DNA from: Plantago major
Taxonomy: Eukaryota > Streptophyta > Magnoliopsida > Lamiales > Plantaginaceae
NCBI GenBank assembly: GCA_026545765.1
Contig: CM048841.1
Span: 88,394,636 to 88,458,635, forward strand
DNA: 64,000 bases
Reading direction: 5' to 3'
The notes under the pieces are model-generated. The model was given only the letters and a program-made list of their open reading frames with translations, did not search any database and was not told the origin of the DNA. Below, one piece after another: positions 1 to 13,264 of the stretch. The translations under genes were made by a program, and so were the position numbers. Positions within the stretch are counted from its first letter, which is position 1; every line of letters starts with the position of its first letter.

Positions 1-515
1 TTAAGTTGATCTAGCATCCCTTAAAAGACCTTATTAAGGGGAGAATGTTATCCACCATATATGTTGTTTGCATTATTTACTCACAAATGATGTGGGATAT
101 TCTAACACGCCCTCACGGGTAGGTCACAGTTAGTCAGCTCTTCACGTGGAATCAAACAGCCACTTTTGGCAAGCCGGAATTATCATCGACTGGGACACCA
201 TCATCAATTTGGATCTGCTACTCTACTCTGATACCATATTAAATTTGGCCCAACTTAAAGGTGTGGAATATAGTCATATATATATATTAATACTCCAATA
301 CTCCCCCGCACTCGTGGCCGATTTCAACCTCTTTGGAGAAGCCATTCGAGTGGAAATTTAATATGGGACGGAGTTTGTCTCCATGGAGATTTGAACCCAG
401 GTTGGGCGTGAGCCAGAGGCTCTGATACCATGATAGAATTCCATCTCATCTAAAAGCTCGAACTTATAGAGAGTTGTGGAATTTAATCATTTATATTAAC
501 ACTCCAATATGAAGT
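1..515 (-). mobile_element. TRIM-like / LTR element relic
   Basis: On the minus strand there is a primer-binding site matching the initiator-Met tRNA end (plus 418-430, read as TGGTATCAGAGCC), directly after an LTR-like end that closes in CA (plus 431 onward, TGATAGAATT). A second similar tRNA-complementary motif lies near plus 220-230, beside AT-rich text about local 'tattaatactcc' that resembles the text near 500-515. No protein-coding part is seen, so a short non-coding LTR element (TRIM) or a cut-down LTR element fits best. It is a broken fossil; the family was not identified. Two PBS-like sites 200 bp apart suggest two copies or a nested arrangement. Confidence 0.4.
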
Positions 516-1220
516 AGAAGTGGCGGGCGGAATTGATGGTGCAGATTTTGTCTTTGTGCTGCAGGACATGCGTATCGATGAAGGGAGGTCTAGGCGGACA
601 CAGGCGGGGTTCACCCCAAAAAATTTGGAAAAAAAAATTTATAGGTAATATTTTCGAAAATTTTGGATTTTGCCAACCCCCTCCCCTCGGAGGTTGAAAT
701 CCTAGGTCCGCCCCTGGGAGGTCGTCTACGGTTCTGCCAGAGGAAGGAGTGGTGACGATTAACGTTGATGCGGCCTTTTCGGAGGATGGGTTACGTGCGG
801 GGATTGGCTACGGAGTTTGGATGTATGATGGCTTGTCTGCGAGACGGTTTGAAGCTCTAGATCATCCTCTAGCTCCACAAAGTGCCGAAGCTTATGGAAT
901 CTATGTGGCGGTTCATTGGGCGGTCTTGCAAGGTTTGGAGCGGGTCCATGTGTTCACGGATTGTCTTACGCTAGTTACTTCTTTTATTTCTTTAGATTTT
1001 GAGTTTTCCGTTGTTGGTCCGGTTTTGTCAGATATTAAGTGTTTAGCTAGTTCTTTTGCATTTTTTAGTTTAGACTCTGTACCACGTGACAACAATTCGT
1101 TAGCTCCTAAACTAGCGCGTCGTGCGGTTCGGTAGATTGGTTTTGGATGTTTTTTGTATGCGTTTCTCGTTGGTGATTTGATAATATATATAAGTTTCTG
1201 TTTGCTCAAAAAAAAAAAAA
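516..1220 (+). mobile_element. 3' end of a LINE (RNase H domain and poly-A tail)
   Basis: The frame 749-1135 reads as the C-terminal RNase H-like domain found at the end of plant L1 LINE ORF2: it opens VTINVDAAFSEDG, has the acidic residue in the second strand (QSAEAYGIYVAVHWAV) and the third strand VHVFTDCLTLV, and ends PRDNNSLAPKLAR. A 3' UTR of about 70 bases with the usual '..tttctgtttgctc' ending runs into a 13-A tail at about 1208-1220. The same LINE text continues to the left of 591, where a small hAT-type MITE (591-715) has split it. Everything 5' of the RNase H domain is absent, as is usual for 5'-truncated LINE copies. Domain call is fairly sure; the subfamily is not known. Confidence 0.7.
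591..715. mobile_element. hAT-like MITE with 8-bp target duplication
   Basis: A 125-bp insert is bounded by a perfect 8-bp direct repeat GGGAGGTC (583-590 and 716-723). Its ends are imperfect inverted repeats built round GGCGGAC / GTCCGCC (taggcggacacagg on the left; cctaggtccgcccct on the right). The 8-bp duplication is the hallmark of the hAT superfamily. It sits inside the LINE fragment, so it arrived later. No coding capacity. Confidence 0.7.
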
Positions 1221-1419
1221 TTATAAATGCAAGGTACAATTTCATTTAAAATCAGCACTACTTCCAAAAATTATCATACAAAGTCGCCACAAATTTTGAT
1301 TTTCTACAAAGAATGTGTTGAAACTCCCTCCGCCCGGTAATCATGTCTTAGTTTAACTTTTTAATTATGGTTAGCAATCTTCAACCCTGACAACAAACTT
1401 CCGTGTATATCTATATATA

Positions 1420-1943
1420 TCTATATATCTATGAATCGAAAAAGTTTTCAAGGCTTGTGATTGGTCCATTTGTCATGTTGAAGTGACACAATCATCCATT
1501 CTGATTGGGTGAAAAATGTTGTGGGGGGTGTTTTAGTCCGTTCACAGTTCTTCTTGATGTCTAGAACAATTAGTAAGGGCAATCTGGTTCATTCAAATAC
1601 TGCTATTTTTTGTATGTTGATTACATATATAGTTTTTATTAAATCTAATATAACTTTATCTACAAAAATCCGAAAAATATTTTTAACCTATATTTGAATT
1701 CGTCGTTACAAGACGAATCCATTGACACCAATGTTAAACAATATTATTAATGCCCTTAAATAAATCATTTTATTCACAAAAATAAAATGTAAATTTAATA
1801 AATAAAATAAATGAAATCATGTAATTTTAAAATAGAGCATTTATAAAATATTTTATACTCCCCCATCTATTTAACAAGAAATTAATAAATTTGATTCTAC
1901 GGTTGAGAAGAGTCCGAATAGGGGGATGAAAATTTTCTTCCAT
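1420..1943. repeat. Dispersed repeat, copy A (about 0.5 kb)
   Basis: From tctatatatctatgaa to the text around agaagagtccg this block is repeated nearly base for base at 3305-3820. No long open frame, no LTR pair and no clear inverted ends. The start with TC followed by AT-rich text is compatible with a Helitron 5' end, but no CTRR end with a hairpin was found, so the class stays open. Confidence 0.6.
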
Positions 1944-2530
1944 CAAGTTTTTTGCCAGGTTAAACATGAGTCTAATGTTTTAGCACTTACATTATCCGTT
2001 GGGTGTTCTTATATAATTTAATATATAAAGTTAATGGGCTAAAGCCCACCAGATTCATTCAAATTCCAGTCATCCTACATGAAATTTTGATACGGGTGAG
2101 CAGAGTCCGAATAGGGGGACATATTAGTGTTGTTGCTAGGGATCAGGAGGGAAATACCATTGCTTGGTGATAAAATTTTATGTCTTGTGGTTGTTGAAAA
2201 TGCAGAAGGTTTGCCATCCAAATTAAGAACTAAATTTGTTCGAAATTTCGAGTGGTGGCATGTAGTAATTGAAAGAGATTGTTATTTGGTGATTAAATGT
2301 TTTAAATCAACAAATTTCAGCTTTTTCCTTTGTTTCACTTTTTAAAGAAATTCAGGCATTCGATGGAAAATTTGGTTCCATGAAGTTTTGCCAGGTTAAA
2401 TGTGAGGCTAACGTTTTAACACATAGATTATCAGTTAGGTGTTCTTATGATGATGTTGGTTTAGTAGATTTGTATTATTCCATACCAAGATCGTTATGTG
2501 AGGGGAGCACATACCACCCCAGGAGTTGTC
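1925..2530 (+). pseudogene. Fragments of a LINE RNase H domain
   Basis: Short frames resemble the RNase H domain of plant LINEs: near 2125-2170 the text reads as ISVVARDQEGNTIAW-like, compared with GISIVARDSAGLVLAW in the better LINE at 28.4-31.4 kb, and near 2395-2460 it reads VKCEANVLTHRLSVRCSY, matching the 'ANRLAHHL' region. A second scrap of the same motif (CQVKHESNVLA-like) lies near 1960-1995. The open frame 2127-2345 is not a gene by itself. The pieces are out of frame with each other and interrupted, so this is dead sequence, partly interleaved with the repeat copies on both sides. Confidence 0.45.
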
Positions 2531-2614
2531 TCGATTAATTTATTTTGTCCTTCCATTTCTATTTATTATTAAAACATTTGTGGAATTAGTTGCATTTTCA
2601 GCATGAATATATTT

Positions 2615-2722
2615 CACTATTTATTTTTTATATGTTGGCTGCATATATAGTTTTTATTAAATCTCATATAAATTTATCTACAAAACTCCGAAAATTATTT
2701 GGAACATATATTTAAATTCGGG
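2615..2722. repeat. Partial third copy of the 1420/3305 repeat
   Basis: About 100 bases (…gcatatatagtttttatt… to …atttaaattcg) match the inner part of the two long copies at about 1610-1700 and 3490-3585 with several substitutions. Only this inner piece is present. Confidence 0.55.
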
Positions 2723-2905
2723 TACAGGTCGGATTCGGGTCGAATTTTTTATGGGTTGGGTCCGGATCGGATCTTAGTGCGGGTTGGGTTTTGGGTAGGG
2801 CGAGTTTTAGACGGGTGCACGTGTGTAGAACCCAACCCGTACCGTACATAAATAATTTGTCGGGTTTTAACGGGTTCGGGTTGGGTCCTACCCAATTACA
2901 GGCAT
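2723..2905. repeat. Simple degenerate GGGT(T/C)GG-rich repeat
   Basis: A run of variants of 'cgggttggg' and 'cggatcgg' with a complementary stretch 'acccaacccgtacc' at 2828-2842. Such text is common inside non-autonomous DNA elements of plants. No gene seen; the small open frame here is a by-product of the repeat. Confidence 0.4.
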
Positions 2906-3304
2906 ATATGATACGACGACTACAAATGTTGTATACAAAGAGGTTTTCGACAAACTATAAGGTAATTTTAGATTTATTACCTTATAAATCTTGAAGATTT
3001 GAATATATAATTTACAATAAATGATTATTATTAACACATTGTGTTAGTTCTTTTTTAAATTTCATTTTACAAGAATTGACTTCAATTAATCTCCTTATTA
3101 TATATGTGTTTGGAATTTCGAACAATGTAATACTTTATATGTTTTTTTGTACATTCTTTTTGAACGATAAATGCGTTGTTTAGATATATTTTTCATTAAA
3201 GTCGATCTTTTCATTAAATCCTCATGAATACTCGTTCAATTCATGAAGACATGCCAAATCTTTTTAATTAAGCTAATAGTTGGGATGATAGACACATACT
3301 GGAA

Positions 3305-3820
3305 TCTATATATCTATGAATCGAAAAAGTTTTCAAGGCTTGTGATTGGTCCATTTGTCATGTTGAGGTGGCACAATCCTCCATTCTGATTGGGTGAAAA
3401 ATGTTGTGGAGGGTGTTTTAGTCCGTTCACGGTTCTTCCTGATGTCTAGACAATTAGTAAGGGCAACCTGGTCCATTCAAATACTGTTATTTTTTGTATG
3501 TTGACTACATATATAGTTTTTATTAAATCTAATATAACTTTATCTACAAAAATCTGAAAAATATTTTGAACCTATATTTGAATTCGTCGTTACAAGACGA
3601 ATCCATAGACACCAATCTTAAACACTATTATTAATGCCCTTAAATAAATTATTTTATTCACAAAAATAAAATGTAAATTTAATAAATGAAATCATGTAAT
3701 TTTAAAATAGAGCATTTATTAAATATTTTATACTCCCCCATCTATTTAACAAGAAATTAATAAATTTTGATTATACGGTTGAGAAGAGTCCGGGTAGGAG
3801 GGGCGAGAATTTTGTTCCAT
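3305..3820. repeat. Dispersed repeat, copy B (about 0.5 kb)
   Basis: Direct-orientation second copy of the 1420-1943 block, about 1.9 kb away, with scattered substitutions and small length changes. The two copies share the same start and roughly the same end, which supports a mobile unit rather than a chance duplication. Confidence 0.6.
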
Positions 3821-4187
3821 ATATAGATGAAAACTAATATTCTCTTGACATGTATAGTACTCGAAAACATTGAGCACACATAAGCTTTCCTCAGGGTTAT
3901 GTAAAAATCCCTGAATTATTTTATAGTGTGTTGTATGAAAAATCAAAGGGGGAGTGAAGAGGAGAATGGCAGAAGGGGTGAAAATTCAAACAAAACCTAT
4001 AAAGCTTAATAATAAAAGCATGCTCACAACAAACTTGGGAGCTCGATTTGGATGGTAAAGTCTATTCAAATAATCATACAATTCCAACTTAGGAACTGAA
4101 TCCGATAGTGTAGAAGTTTTCAAATTGAGTGGATAAACCCAACTTTAGAGTGAGATAATTCCAACTTTAAGGGTTTCGAAAAACATT

Positions 4188-7100
4188 TTATTTTTTCAAC
4201 CTTTTCTTATTCTCTGGTGGTGAAAATTGAAAAGCGCCAGATGCGCTGCTGACCTTCGCGTTAGTGTCGACGGGCGTAGAAGATGATTTACAGGAAGACA
4301 TACCAGCTCGATCAATAATGTCTGCTGCATACTTACGCTGAGAGAGAAAGAGACCAGATGCATTCCTAGTAACTGCAATACCAAGGAAGTAATTCAACGG
4401 ACCGAGATCCTTCATAGCAAATTCAGAAGCCAGCATAGACATGATCGATTGGCGAAGAGTACTAGAAGAGGCAGTAAGAATAATATCATCTACATAAAGT
4501 AAGATATATGCCATATCCGACCCTTTCCTGTATATAAACAATGATGTATCTGATTTGCTGTTGACAAAACCCATAGAAGAGACATAATCCGCAAATCGTT
4601 TAAGTCAGCGTGGTGCTTGCTTCAGTCCATAGAGGGACTTGCGCAGAAGGCAGACATGATTAGGACGAGATTTATCTCGAAAACCCACCGGTTGATGCAT
4701 ATAAAATGTTTCTCGAAGCTCCCCATGGAGAAATGCATTTTTCACATCAAGCTGATGAATCTGCCATGCCTTGGATAATGCAAGACTGAGAACCGTGCGA
4801 ATAGTAGCTGGTTTGACCACAGGACTAAATGTCTCACCACAATCAATTCCAACCTGTTGTGTTTTGCCATCACCTACAAGTCGAGCCTTATGCCTCTCAA
4901 AAGCACCATTAGATTTCACCTTATGAGCAAAAATCCACATAGAACGAATAATATTAACATTCGGTGGACGAGGTACTAAGTCCCACGTCCTATTCTTAAT
5001 AAGAGCATCATATTCATCTTCCATTGCCAATTTCCAATTCGGGTCATTTAGTGCATGTATGGGATTACGAGGAAGTGGTGATTTTGAAACCAAAGTATGC
5101 AAATTCATAGGAATATATGGTTTAAAAATACCGTGTTGACTTCGAGTAACCATACGGGAGGGACTAGGAATATGGCGAGGTGGAGGAGAAGGACTTGGAG
5201 TAGGCTGGGCGGAAATAGGTGAGGCTGTATCGGGGGAAGATAGGCCAGGAGAATGGTCCAAGTTAGGGAACGGGACAGGCTAGAAGGTTGAGCGAGCTGG
5301 GCTTGGGCTCGAGGAATATCCATGGCCAGAATTCACATGTCAGCCGGGTCAGAGCAGGGTAGCCCAAGATGTAATCGGACCTCAGCGGGTTCCAGGAGTG
5401 ACGGGTTGTTGGGCCTGGTGTTGAGCCAAATTGGGCTGCAACGTGGCCGTGGCTCGCATGACCAAGTCGATTGCAGTCGGTCGTATCCAAAGGGAACAAT
5501 TAATTGGATGGAGTGTGAGGTGTGGATGCAAATGGAAAATTATTTTCATCAAAGATAACATGACGGGAGATAATAATTTTCTTGGTAGATAGATCATAAC
5601 ACTTATACCCTCTATGATTCGAAGGATATCCTAAAAATACACAAGGTGTAGACCGGGGGTGTAATTTATGGATAGTGGTAGAAGGATAGAGAGGAAAACA
5701 AAGACATCCAAAAACTCGGAGATGAGAGTAGGATGGTTTCCGGTGGTATAAGAGTTGAACAGGAGATGCATGATCTATGAGTTTGCTGGGTAGGATATTT
5801 AACAGATAGGTAGCCATATCCAAAGCATGATGCCAAAAAGATAAAGGTAAAGCATCATGTGCTAAAAGGGTCCTGACCATATTATTGATAGTGCGAATTT
5901 TACGTTCTGCTTTGCCATTCTGTGAAGAAGTGTGAGGGCAAGAAAAACGGAAAGACATACCATTTGTTTGACAGTAGGCATGGAATCGAGAGTTATCATA
6001 TTCTCCCCCATTATCACATTGGAGGGTTTTGATAGATGACTGGAATTGTGTTTGAATATGATTGCGCAATAACAAGAATTTGTCAAACGCATCAGATTTC
6101 TTTGCAAGGGGAAAGGTCCATAAAAAATTCGAGTAATCATCTAGAAACAGAATATAATAACGATGACCCAATGAACTCAAAACAGGAGATGTCCATAAAT
6201 CACTATGAATAATATCAAAAGGAAACAGGGTTTGAGACAAAGAAGAATCGAATGGTAACTTAATCTGTTTACCATAAATGCAAGAATGACAAATACTGAA
6301 AGTATGTGGTTTAGCACTAACAATATCTTTGTCTACCCTAAGAGAATTAAAAACAGACTGTCCCGGATGTCCTAAACGAGCATGCCAAGTAGCAGAAGAA
6401 AGGGCTGCAAAAGCGGATGGAATGGTCGGTATATGCGAGGTGTGGATTGGATAAAGGTCCCCAAGACTATTACATCTCATGATTGCCCTCCCCGTCTTGA
6501 AATCCTTCACAGAAAATCCATATGGATCAAACTCAACAGACACAGAATTATCGGTAGTAAATTTATGCACAGAGATAAGATTTTTAATGAGTTTAGGATC
6601 ATGCAAAACATTCTGTAAGGATAACGGTGGGTGAGGGGAAGGTAAAGTAGTATGACCATGACCACGGATAGGAATATATTGACCATTGCCCACAATTATA
6701 TTATGATGATTGCTCAAAGTAGAATAAGACGAGAGAGTACCGTTTGATGAGGACATGTGAGATGTAGCACCCGAATCCATATACCAGGTTGGAACCGGAT
6801 TCAATGTCATGGTGTGCATCGCAGAGGAAATATCCTCGGAGCATATGGCGCGGGAGATGGCGCGGTCATATATGCTTGTGGCGCGTCATAAGCCGAGTTA
6901 TGCCGAGTGCCCATGGCACCAGTGTATTACGCCTGGCGGTGCCAGTGCCGTAGGATAGGCGGGGAGGCGGTCTTGCCATTGCACCACCGCCACCATACCT
7001 CTCTGGCGCCGACCGGTTGGCGCCATGGCGTCATTGCCGCTGCCGCGCGTGTTTGTTATGCGTGCCATGGCTGTTGGGGTGTGCCATATGGTCGCTTCTG

Positions 7101-8303
7101 CAGCGCTTGTTTCGCGCTTATTTCTGCATTCACATTATCGATGGAACCGAATCAAGATTAGAAACCATACCGAATTAGAGTGATGAGATCCCATAACACC
7201 TAATTCTGTTCTCAAGACATAAAGAAGAACGAGCTCGAGAAGGAAGGAAGAGGCTTGGTATGACGGATTTGTGTTCCCACGCCTTTATACGCATCGAAAG
7301 ACCCGATACGAGTTGCAAAACCAATCTCGTGTCGAATGTAAGCACCAACATTCTTCAATTGATCGCCAAGACTTTTGAGGCGTTGACAATAAGCGTAAAC
7401 ATTAGGAAAATCCTCGAGACGCCAGAGAGCGAAAATTCTTGCTCAAGAAGAATGCCGTGAAGTTTCATGATCCCGGAAAATATCTTTGAGATGATTCCAA
7501 GCTTCCATAGTCAGAGCATCCGGTCAAGAATAGTGCACAACAAATCATGTGAGATTGTTGAATAAATCCATTGAAGAACAAGAGCAAGAATGGTTGACCA
7601 AAGTCCTTTGTCCACATCTATTTTAGGAGCGGTAAGCGGGCTCAACTCGATCCTTCGGGGAGCAGGAGCGATGATATGGTGCGAGAACACGGTGCGCGAG
7701 CATGTATTTTAAATTTCAGCCCACATCCCATATTGGGAATTCTCCAATTCCAGGATGACAGAAACATGATTCCTGATGTTGGAGACGGCGAGTGCGGAGT
7801 GAAACGCCGGTTTGGAGGAGGAAGAAGTTGCTTTTTCCGAATCAAACATGGTCGATAATCAGGAAGAAGGCTTTATGTTCGATTTGGCGTGAGGCTCTAA
7901 TCGAATGTATGAAGCTATAGATTGCGTGAGGCAAACCAAGCTTTTTATATATATATCGATTTGGCAGGAAGCTCAAAGTCGAATATGGAGGGCGTTTTGC
8001 AGGAAGCAAACCGCAGGAGGACGATCGCTTGTGGAAGCAGATCGAAGAAGGAAATCGCCGGATGGAGGGGCGAGATCGATGGCAGCGGAGAAGAAGATGG
8101 ATTAGCGTGGTTTGTGGAGAACCAAACTTGATACCATGAAAGAATGTTTTCCGTGAATATTTTATTAACCACAATGTGGTATAAATACATGCTACAACAT
8201 AGAGAGTTCTATACTAAGTATAATCTAATTAGGTTAGTCTAATTCTACTATAACTCTAATTCTAGATTCCTAAATATAGTAAACTAATATTTACACTCTA
8301 TCA
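4188..8303 (-). mobile_element. Ty1/copia LTR retrotransposon relic 1
   Basis: Minus-strand copia element. Parts in order from its 5' side: a 167-bp LTR (8137-8303, TG…CA), a primer-binding site (8122-8136, TGGTATCA start), a gag region (about 7150-7700, with LVLQWIYSTIS- and QLVSGLS-like text typical of copia gag), protease/integrase region with GAG-pre-integrase (about 5500-6830; ATWHARLGHPG, then integrase text SDLWTSPV and HTSSQNGKAERK), and reverse transcriptase (about 4188-5500; [37 protein letters not shown]). The order integrase before RT is what defines copia. RNase H and a 3' LTR were not seen. It is a broken fossil with several breaks; without a second LTR it cannot be dated here. 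Confidence 0.85.
8137..8303 (-). repeat. 5' LTR of copia relic 1
   Basis: Begins and ends with the TG/CA pair, abuts a tRNA-complementary primer-binding site at 8122-8136 and is AT-rich. Its partner LTR at the other end of the element was not found. Confidence 0.6.
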
Positions 8304-8313
8304 ATAATAACCC

Positions 8314-8366
<53 letters not shown>
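8314..8366. repeat. (AAT)n microsatellite
   Basis: About 17 uninterrupted AAT/TAA units directly beside the outer end of the copia LTR and 120 bp upstream of the WIP gene start codon. Likely length-polymorphic. Confidence 0.95.
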
Positions 8367-8484
8367 CTTAGCCTGTTTGGATAATAATAATCCATAAAAT
8401 GTGAGAAAATGTCATAGTGGTATACCATAGTACGTATATAGCTAGCTAGGTAGGAGCAGCCACCAAATTAAAGACGTTCTAACC

Positions 8485-11400
8485 ATGAATGCACCCTGCA
8501 ACAACATAGTATGGTTCAATTTCCTCCCTCTCCATCCCCATGTCGACACTCCTCCAAACCACTCCCCTCCAACAAGAGAAACCCTCCCTCTACTCAACAA
8601 CATCAACGACAATGATGGCGAAACACGAGGCATAGTCCTCCCTAAGAGCTCCGGTACTAGTAGTACCAATTACAGTAGTAGTGTTGATGATGATGAGAAA
8701 GGTCAGGTGAACAAAGCTCATCATCAAATTGATCTTGAATATAAACAAGAAGCTATACTCTCCGGGATTCCGTTGCACCTGCCTCCCATGGAAGGTCACT
8801 ACTGGATTCCTTCATTTTCACAGATTTATGCTGCACCTACTCAGTTCTCTTGCCATCTTTGTTGCAAAACTTTCAACAGATACAATAATCTTCAGGTATT
8901 TATATCACTCTGTGATGACTAAAAGTAATACTCTTTAATTTACTTAGTATTATGCATATTAGTGGGTTATATTAATGTACACCTTTGCAAAAGGATTATA
9001 TGCATGCAAAATATATTTTAAAAATTAGAAATGCGCTTATTGTCATGAATCAGATGAACTTGTTTTTAACTTCGCGGTATTATGGTCGTCTTGGATTTTT
9101 TGTAAACTAATTGAACTGAAATACGTACTTCTTTGGATAATTAGGATTTAGGAGTGATTAATTGTTAGTGTGATAAAACTTCAAATACTTTTTGTAAACT
9201 AATTGAACTGAAATACGTACTACTCCTTCTTTACCCGTACCGCAGAATATTGTTTTTTAAAAAAATCTCTCTTTTGGACGCAAGTTGCATATTTTTAAAT
9301 ACATATTTTCATATTCAATTAATCATAGAGTATCAAAGAAAGTCTCTATATAATTTATTTACAGGGAAACATTACCAATAAAATCATTTGTACTCCCTCC
9401 CTCCGTTCCATAAATCTCTTTCCATTTTTTTGCACAACTTTTAAGAAGTTTGAGTATTAGATTTATATAGATAAAGTAATAAGTGTATGGTAAAAAGTAA
9501 GAAAGAGAATTGATAAAGTATGACAGAGAGGGATTAAAATATTAATAATTGAGATAGTGGGTTTTCATAAAAGGAAATTGAAAGTTTTTAATGGAACACC
9601 CAAAATGGAAAAATTGAAAGATTTTAGTGGAATTGAGGGAGTATTATTAACCAAACGTTTATTAGTTAATGACATGAGTTCTTTTGTAATATGAAAAAAT
9701 TAATATTGAGATCATAGATGTTTTGATTAATAACATCGGTGGTTTTCTTGACAACTTAGATTCATCTATAGATAAATTATCTCAAGACCGTTTTTCAGTA
9801 GATTTACTGTTTAATAATTTATTTAATTTTTCACATGAAACGACACGCTAATTCTTAATGTATGAAGTTACGAGATGGAGAGAGTATAAGAATGTTGTCA
9901 AATTTGAATTCAAGAAAACAAAATTTAGGGTTGTACCTTGTAAACTCTAAAAAAAAATGCCGGTTATAACAAGTATAAAATAGGTACTCAATATTGATAG
10001 TGTACATTTTATATATTTTATATTAACCCACCGTCCAACCCAGATACACGTCTCATTTTTTTACATTGAAATATAATTCATGTTGTATTAAGAACCATGG
10101 AACGATTGTATCATTTATGTCCTCAATGTAGTTTTACAAACTTTTTCGAGAGACCGATTCAACATTATATATTTACGTACAAACATCATATGTTTAACTT
10201 TAAACATTGTGTGTATAATAAACTTGATGTATAGTTGTATTATATGCATTTCTTAACATGTGATGTTTGTAGTTTAACATGCGATATTTGTCATAAAATA
10301 TGTGATGTTTGATTTGGTTTATGCTAATCAAATGAAGCATGATTCTTTAAAATGTTAATACATGAAGTAGGAAATATGTAAAAGTAGATCAAATTACATG
10401 AAGAAGAGACCATAATTCGTGAGTATTGTAATTGTAACATTGTATCTAAAAAAATTCGTGAGGCTTGCACCTCTTAAGCACCTCATTAGTACAGTATGTG
10501 TTAATTAATATATATATAAAATTCACGGTCACGACCTTAAATACATCTAATGTTCATGGCCCAAACTTGAAATATATTTTCATATTTTACCCAGCAGATT
10601 CCCTTCTGAACGGTGCAGATCCAAAATTTGAAGCTCGAGTGGCAAAACTATATATATTAAATTTTTTCGAAGGTTTGGGAGCGAACTCTTAAATTATCAA
10701 AAATATTACCTATAAAATTATATTTTTTAAATTTCAAGTGGGCCTCTCCTCTGCCTCTGGTGCTACTTCTTTTTTTCTTCTTTTCCTTTTTTTTTTTTTA
10801 AGAGAGTCCCCTCTAGGTTTTGCCGTTTTGGTTACATCGTTTTTTATCTTTTGGGACGATTCGGACGAACAGAGCAATCAGTAAATGTTCCCGTGGTCAG
10901 ATTGGAAAAGTCTAACTTTTTTGTTCTTTCATCAATAGTATGCGCTGATGTGCACAAGCAATAGTGTCAGATTCGACTTCTCACATGCTGCTGCCCCATA
11001 TATGATTTGATTTTTACTTCTTTTTCACTTACTTTCATTTATATTCAGATAATTAAATAATACGTTCTCCGTTCTTTTTAAATGTTTACTTTTTATCATT
11101 TTAAATTTTTTTTAAAAGTTTAGCGTTTCATTTTTTGAAAACCCACTATCTGTACTTATTAATTTTTTAAACGCTCATTTTCATATTTTATCTATTCTCT
11201 CACTTACTTTTCTTATTCTTCATCTTACTTTTTACAACATACTTAATATTTTATTCTATTTTCTTAAAATTTACACAAAATCAAAATGTAAACCTTATAA
11301 AAAATGGAGGGAGTAATTGATGATAAAATATAAAAATTATACCAAGTTTTATATATTTTCTAAGCACCCACGAAAATCAAACAATGAGTCTTAAAACTCC

Positions 11401-13233
11401 CACTTCCACCTTGTTTTTATCGATGTCCTTATTAGACACCTTCGCTTAGAGTTAGGGTGAGGAAATTTTATATTATAACGAATATTATAACTATTATAAG
11501 ATGTAAATATGTTTTAGAAAAAAAGAAGAAAAATTGACGACAAATAGTGTCAACGATCCAGTGTCAGAAAGTTTCTAACATTTTCATCATTAACCTTCAT
11601 TGTTCATTTGTGCCAACGACTATTACCAACCGACCCACTGATCACCTAGGATAATCCCAAGTTCTTAACTAATCCCAAAGGCCAGAACAACTCACTAAGT
11701 TGCTTTAGAATGAAGAATGGTAGACACTGCATCTTCGAAGAGGTTCGATTATACTTTCTGTATAGAGAATGATTGGTGATTTTAGGCTAAGTGACTGACT
11801 AAGTATTGTAATTGTAATATTGTATTAAAAAAATAAAAATAAAAAAAGCGACCATAACAAAGCAATTCATAACTGAACTACAGTACATAGCCAAAATATA
11901 GCTGACAATCAGGACACTGCTGTTTTGTCCATAACCCTCTATATTTTCTTTTTCTTCTTTCACAGTTTTAATCAATAGTACTCGCCTGCGTCCCCTTCAT
12001 CAGAAAATTCGACTCCGATCTTAGCCCCGGTGATCTCACCCTCTCACTATAGCAGTGGGTTGAGATGGTGATATCATCAGAAGTAAGATCGGAGTCTAAC
12101 AAACCCCCTTCATCCCACTTTGATTCCATTTACATACGTGACAAATGACAATCATTCTCTTCCTCGGTCCCCAAAAATGAGAATAGTCTCTCTTTTGTTT
12201 TATTGACAAAACAAGGAAAATTTGAAGACTGATGAATGTTTCTTAAATGGAAAAATAATAAAAAATGAATAAAAATTGATTGGTTTGATAACGTTGTAAG
12301 TATAAATATATTGTATGTGTAAATTTACTCCCTCCGTCCCACAACAAATATTATGTTTTGACTTTTTGCAGTTAACGTTTTTCAACTTTGACTCCGATCT
12401 AATCTTAAACCGTTAATGTAAAATGTTCAATTCAATTATATAATGAAACTTTATATAAAAAAAATGATTTAAAATTTAAAATTATAGTAGTAACATTTTA
12501 AAAAAATGAAAATGAAAATTTTATGTAGGACGATTAGAGGCCCTTTTTAGCACTAAATTATTTTCAAAATAAACTTGTTAAGTGCCCATAGGTTTTAAGT
12601 AAATTGATAAATTTATACTAAAAAAATAAGTTAGTGATTTATTTTTACATAGCATATTTAGCAAATCATTTAGTTTATGATCGGTTGTCCAATCAATTTA
12701 TCACCAAATCCTCCTCCATACATTTGTCTTTTCAGTTTGTACCAAATGTCTGCAGATGCCGTTTCAGCTTAAAAAACCGCCACATCTTGGCAGTAGGAAT
12801 ATATTACTGTTCATAATAAGCATTTCAGAGCAACGTTTCATGTCATTATATCATGAAATCGCAGTCGAAAAACTATTTGTTCTTTGATGATCAGATGCAT
12901 ATGTGGGGACATGGATCGGAATACAGAAAAGGGGCACATTTGCTAAAAGGTACACAATCAACAACAATGCAAAGGGTGCCATGCTACTGTTTTGAACCTG
13001 GGTGCAAGCACAACATTGATGAACCTGCAGCCCGGCCTCTCAAGGATTTCAGGACCCTCCAAATTCACTACATGAGGAAACATGGCTCCAAACCCTTTTC
13101 TTGCCACAAATGCTCTAAGGCGTTCGCGGTCAAGGGCGACTGTAGAACCCATGAGAAGAACTGTGGCAAGATATGGTACTTCATTTTAAGCTATAAGTAG
13201 AGCTAGTAATCGATCTGGTTTTATAGATTTAAA

Positions 13234-13264
<31 letters not shown>

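Noticed and set aside
913-1245. Minus-strand open frame of 110 codons
   Set aside because: Exact antisense of the LINE RNase H frame; no domain of its own.
7842-8174. Minus-strand open frame of 110 codons beside the copia LTR
   Set aside because: Overlaps the primer-binding site and leader of the copia relic; composition is not like a gene.
8314-8366. Repeat array considered as a CRISPR-like or satellite array
   Set aside because: Plain AAT microsatellite; CRISPR arrays are not expected in a plant nuclear genome and no spacer pattern exists anywhere in the window.
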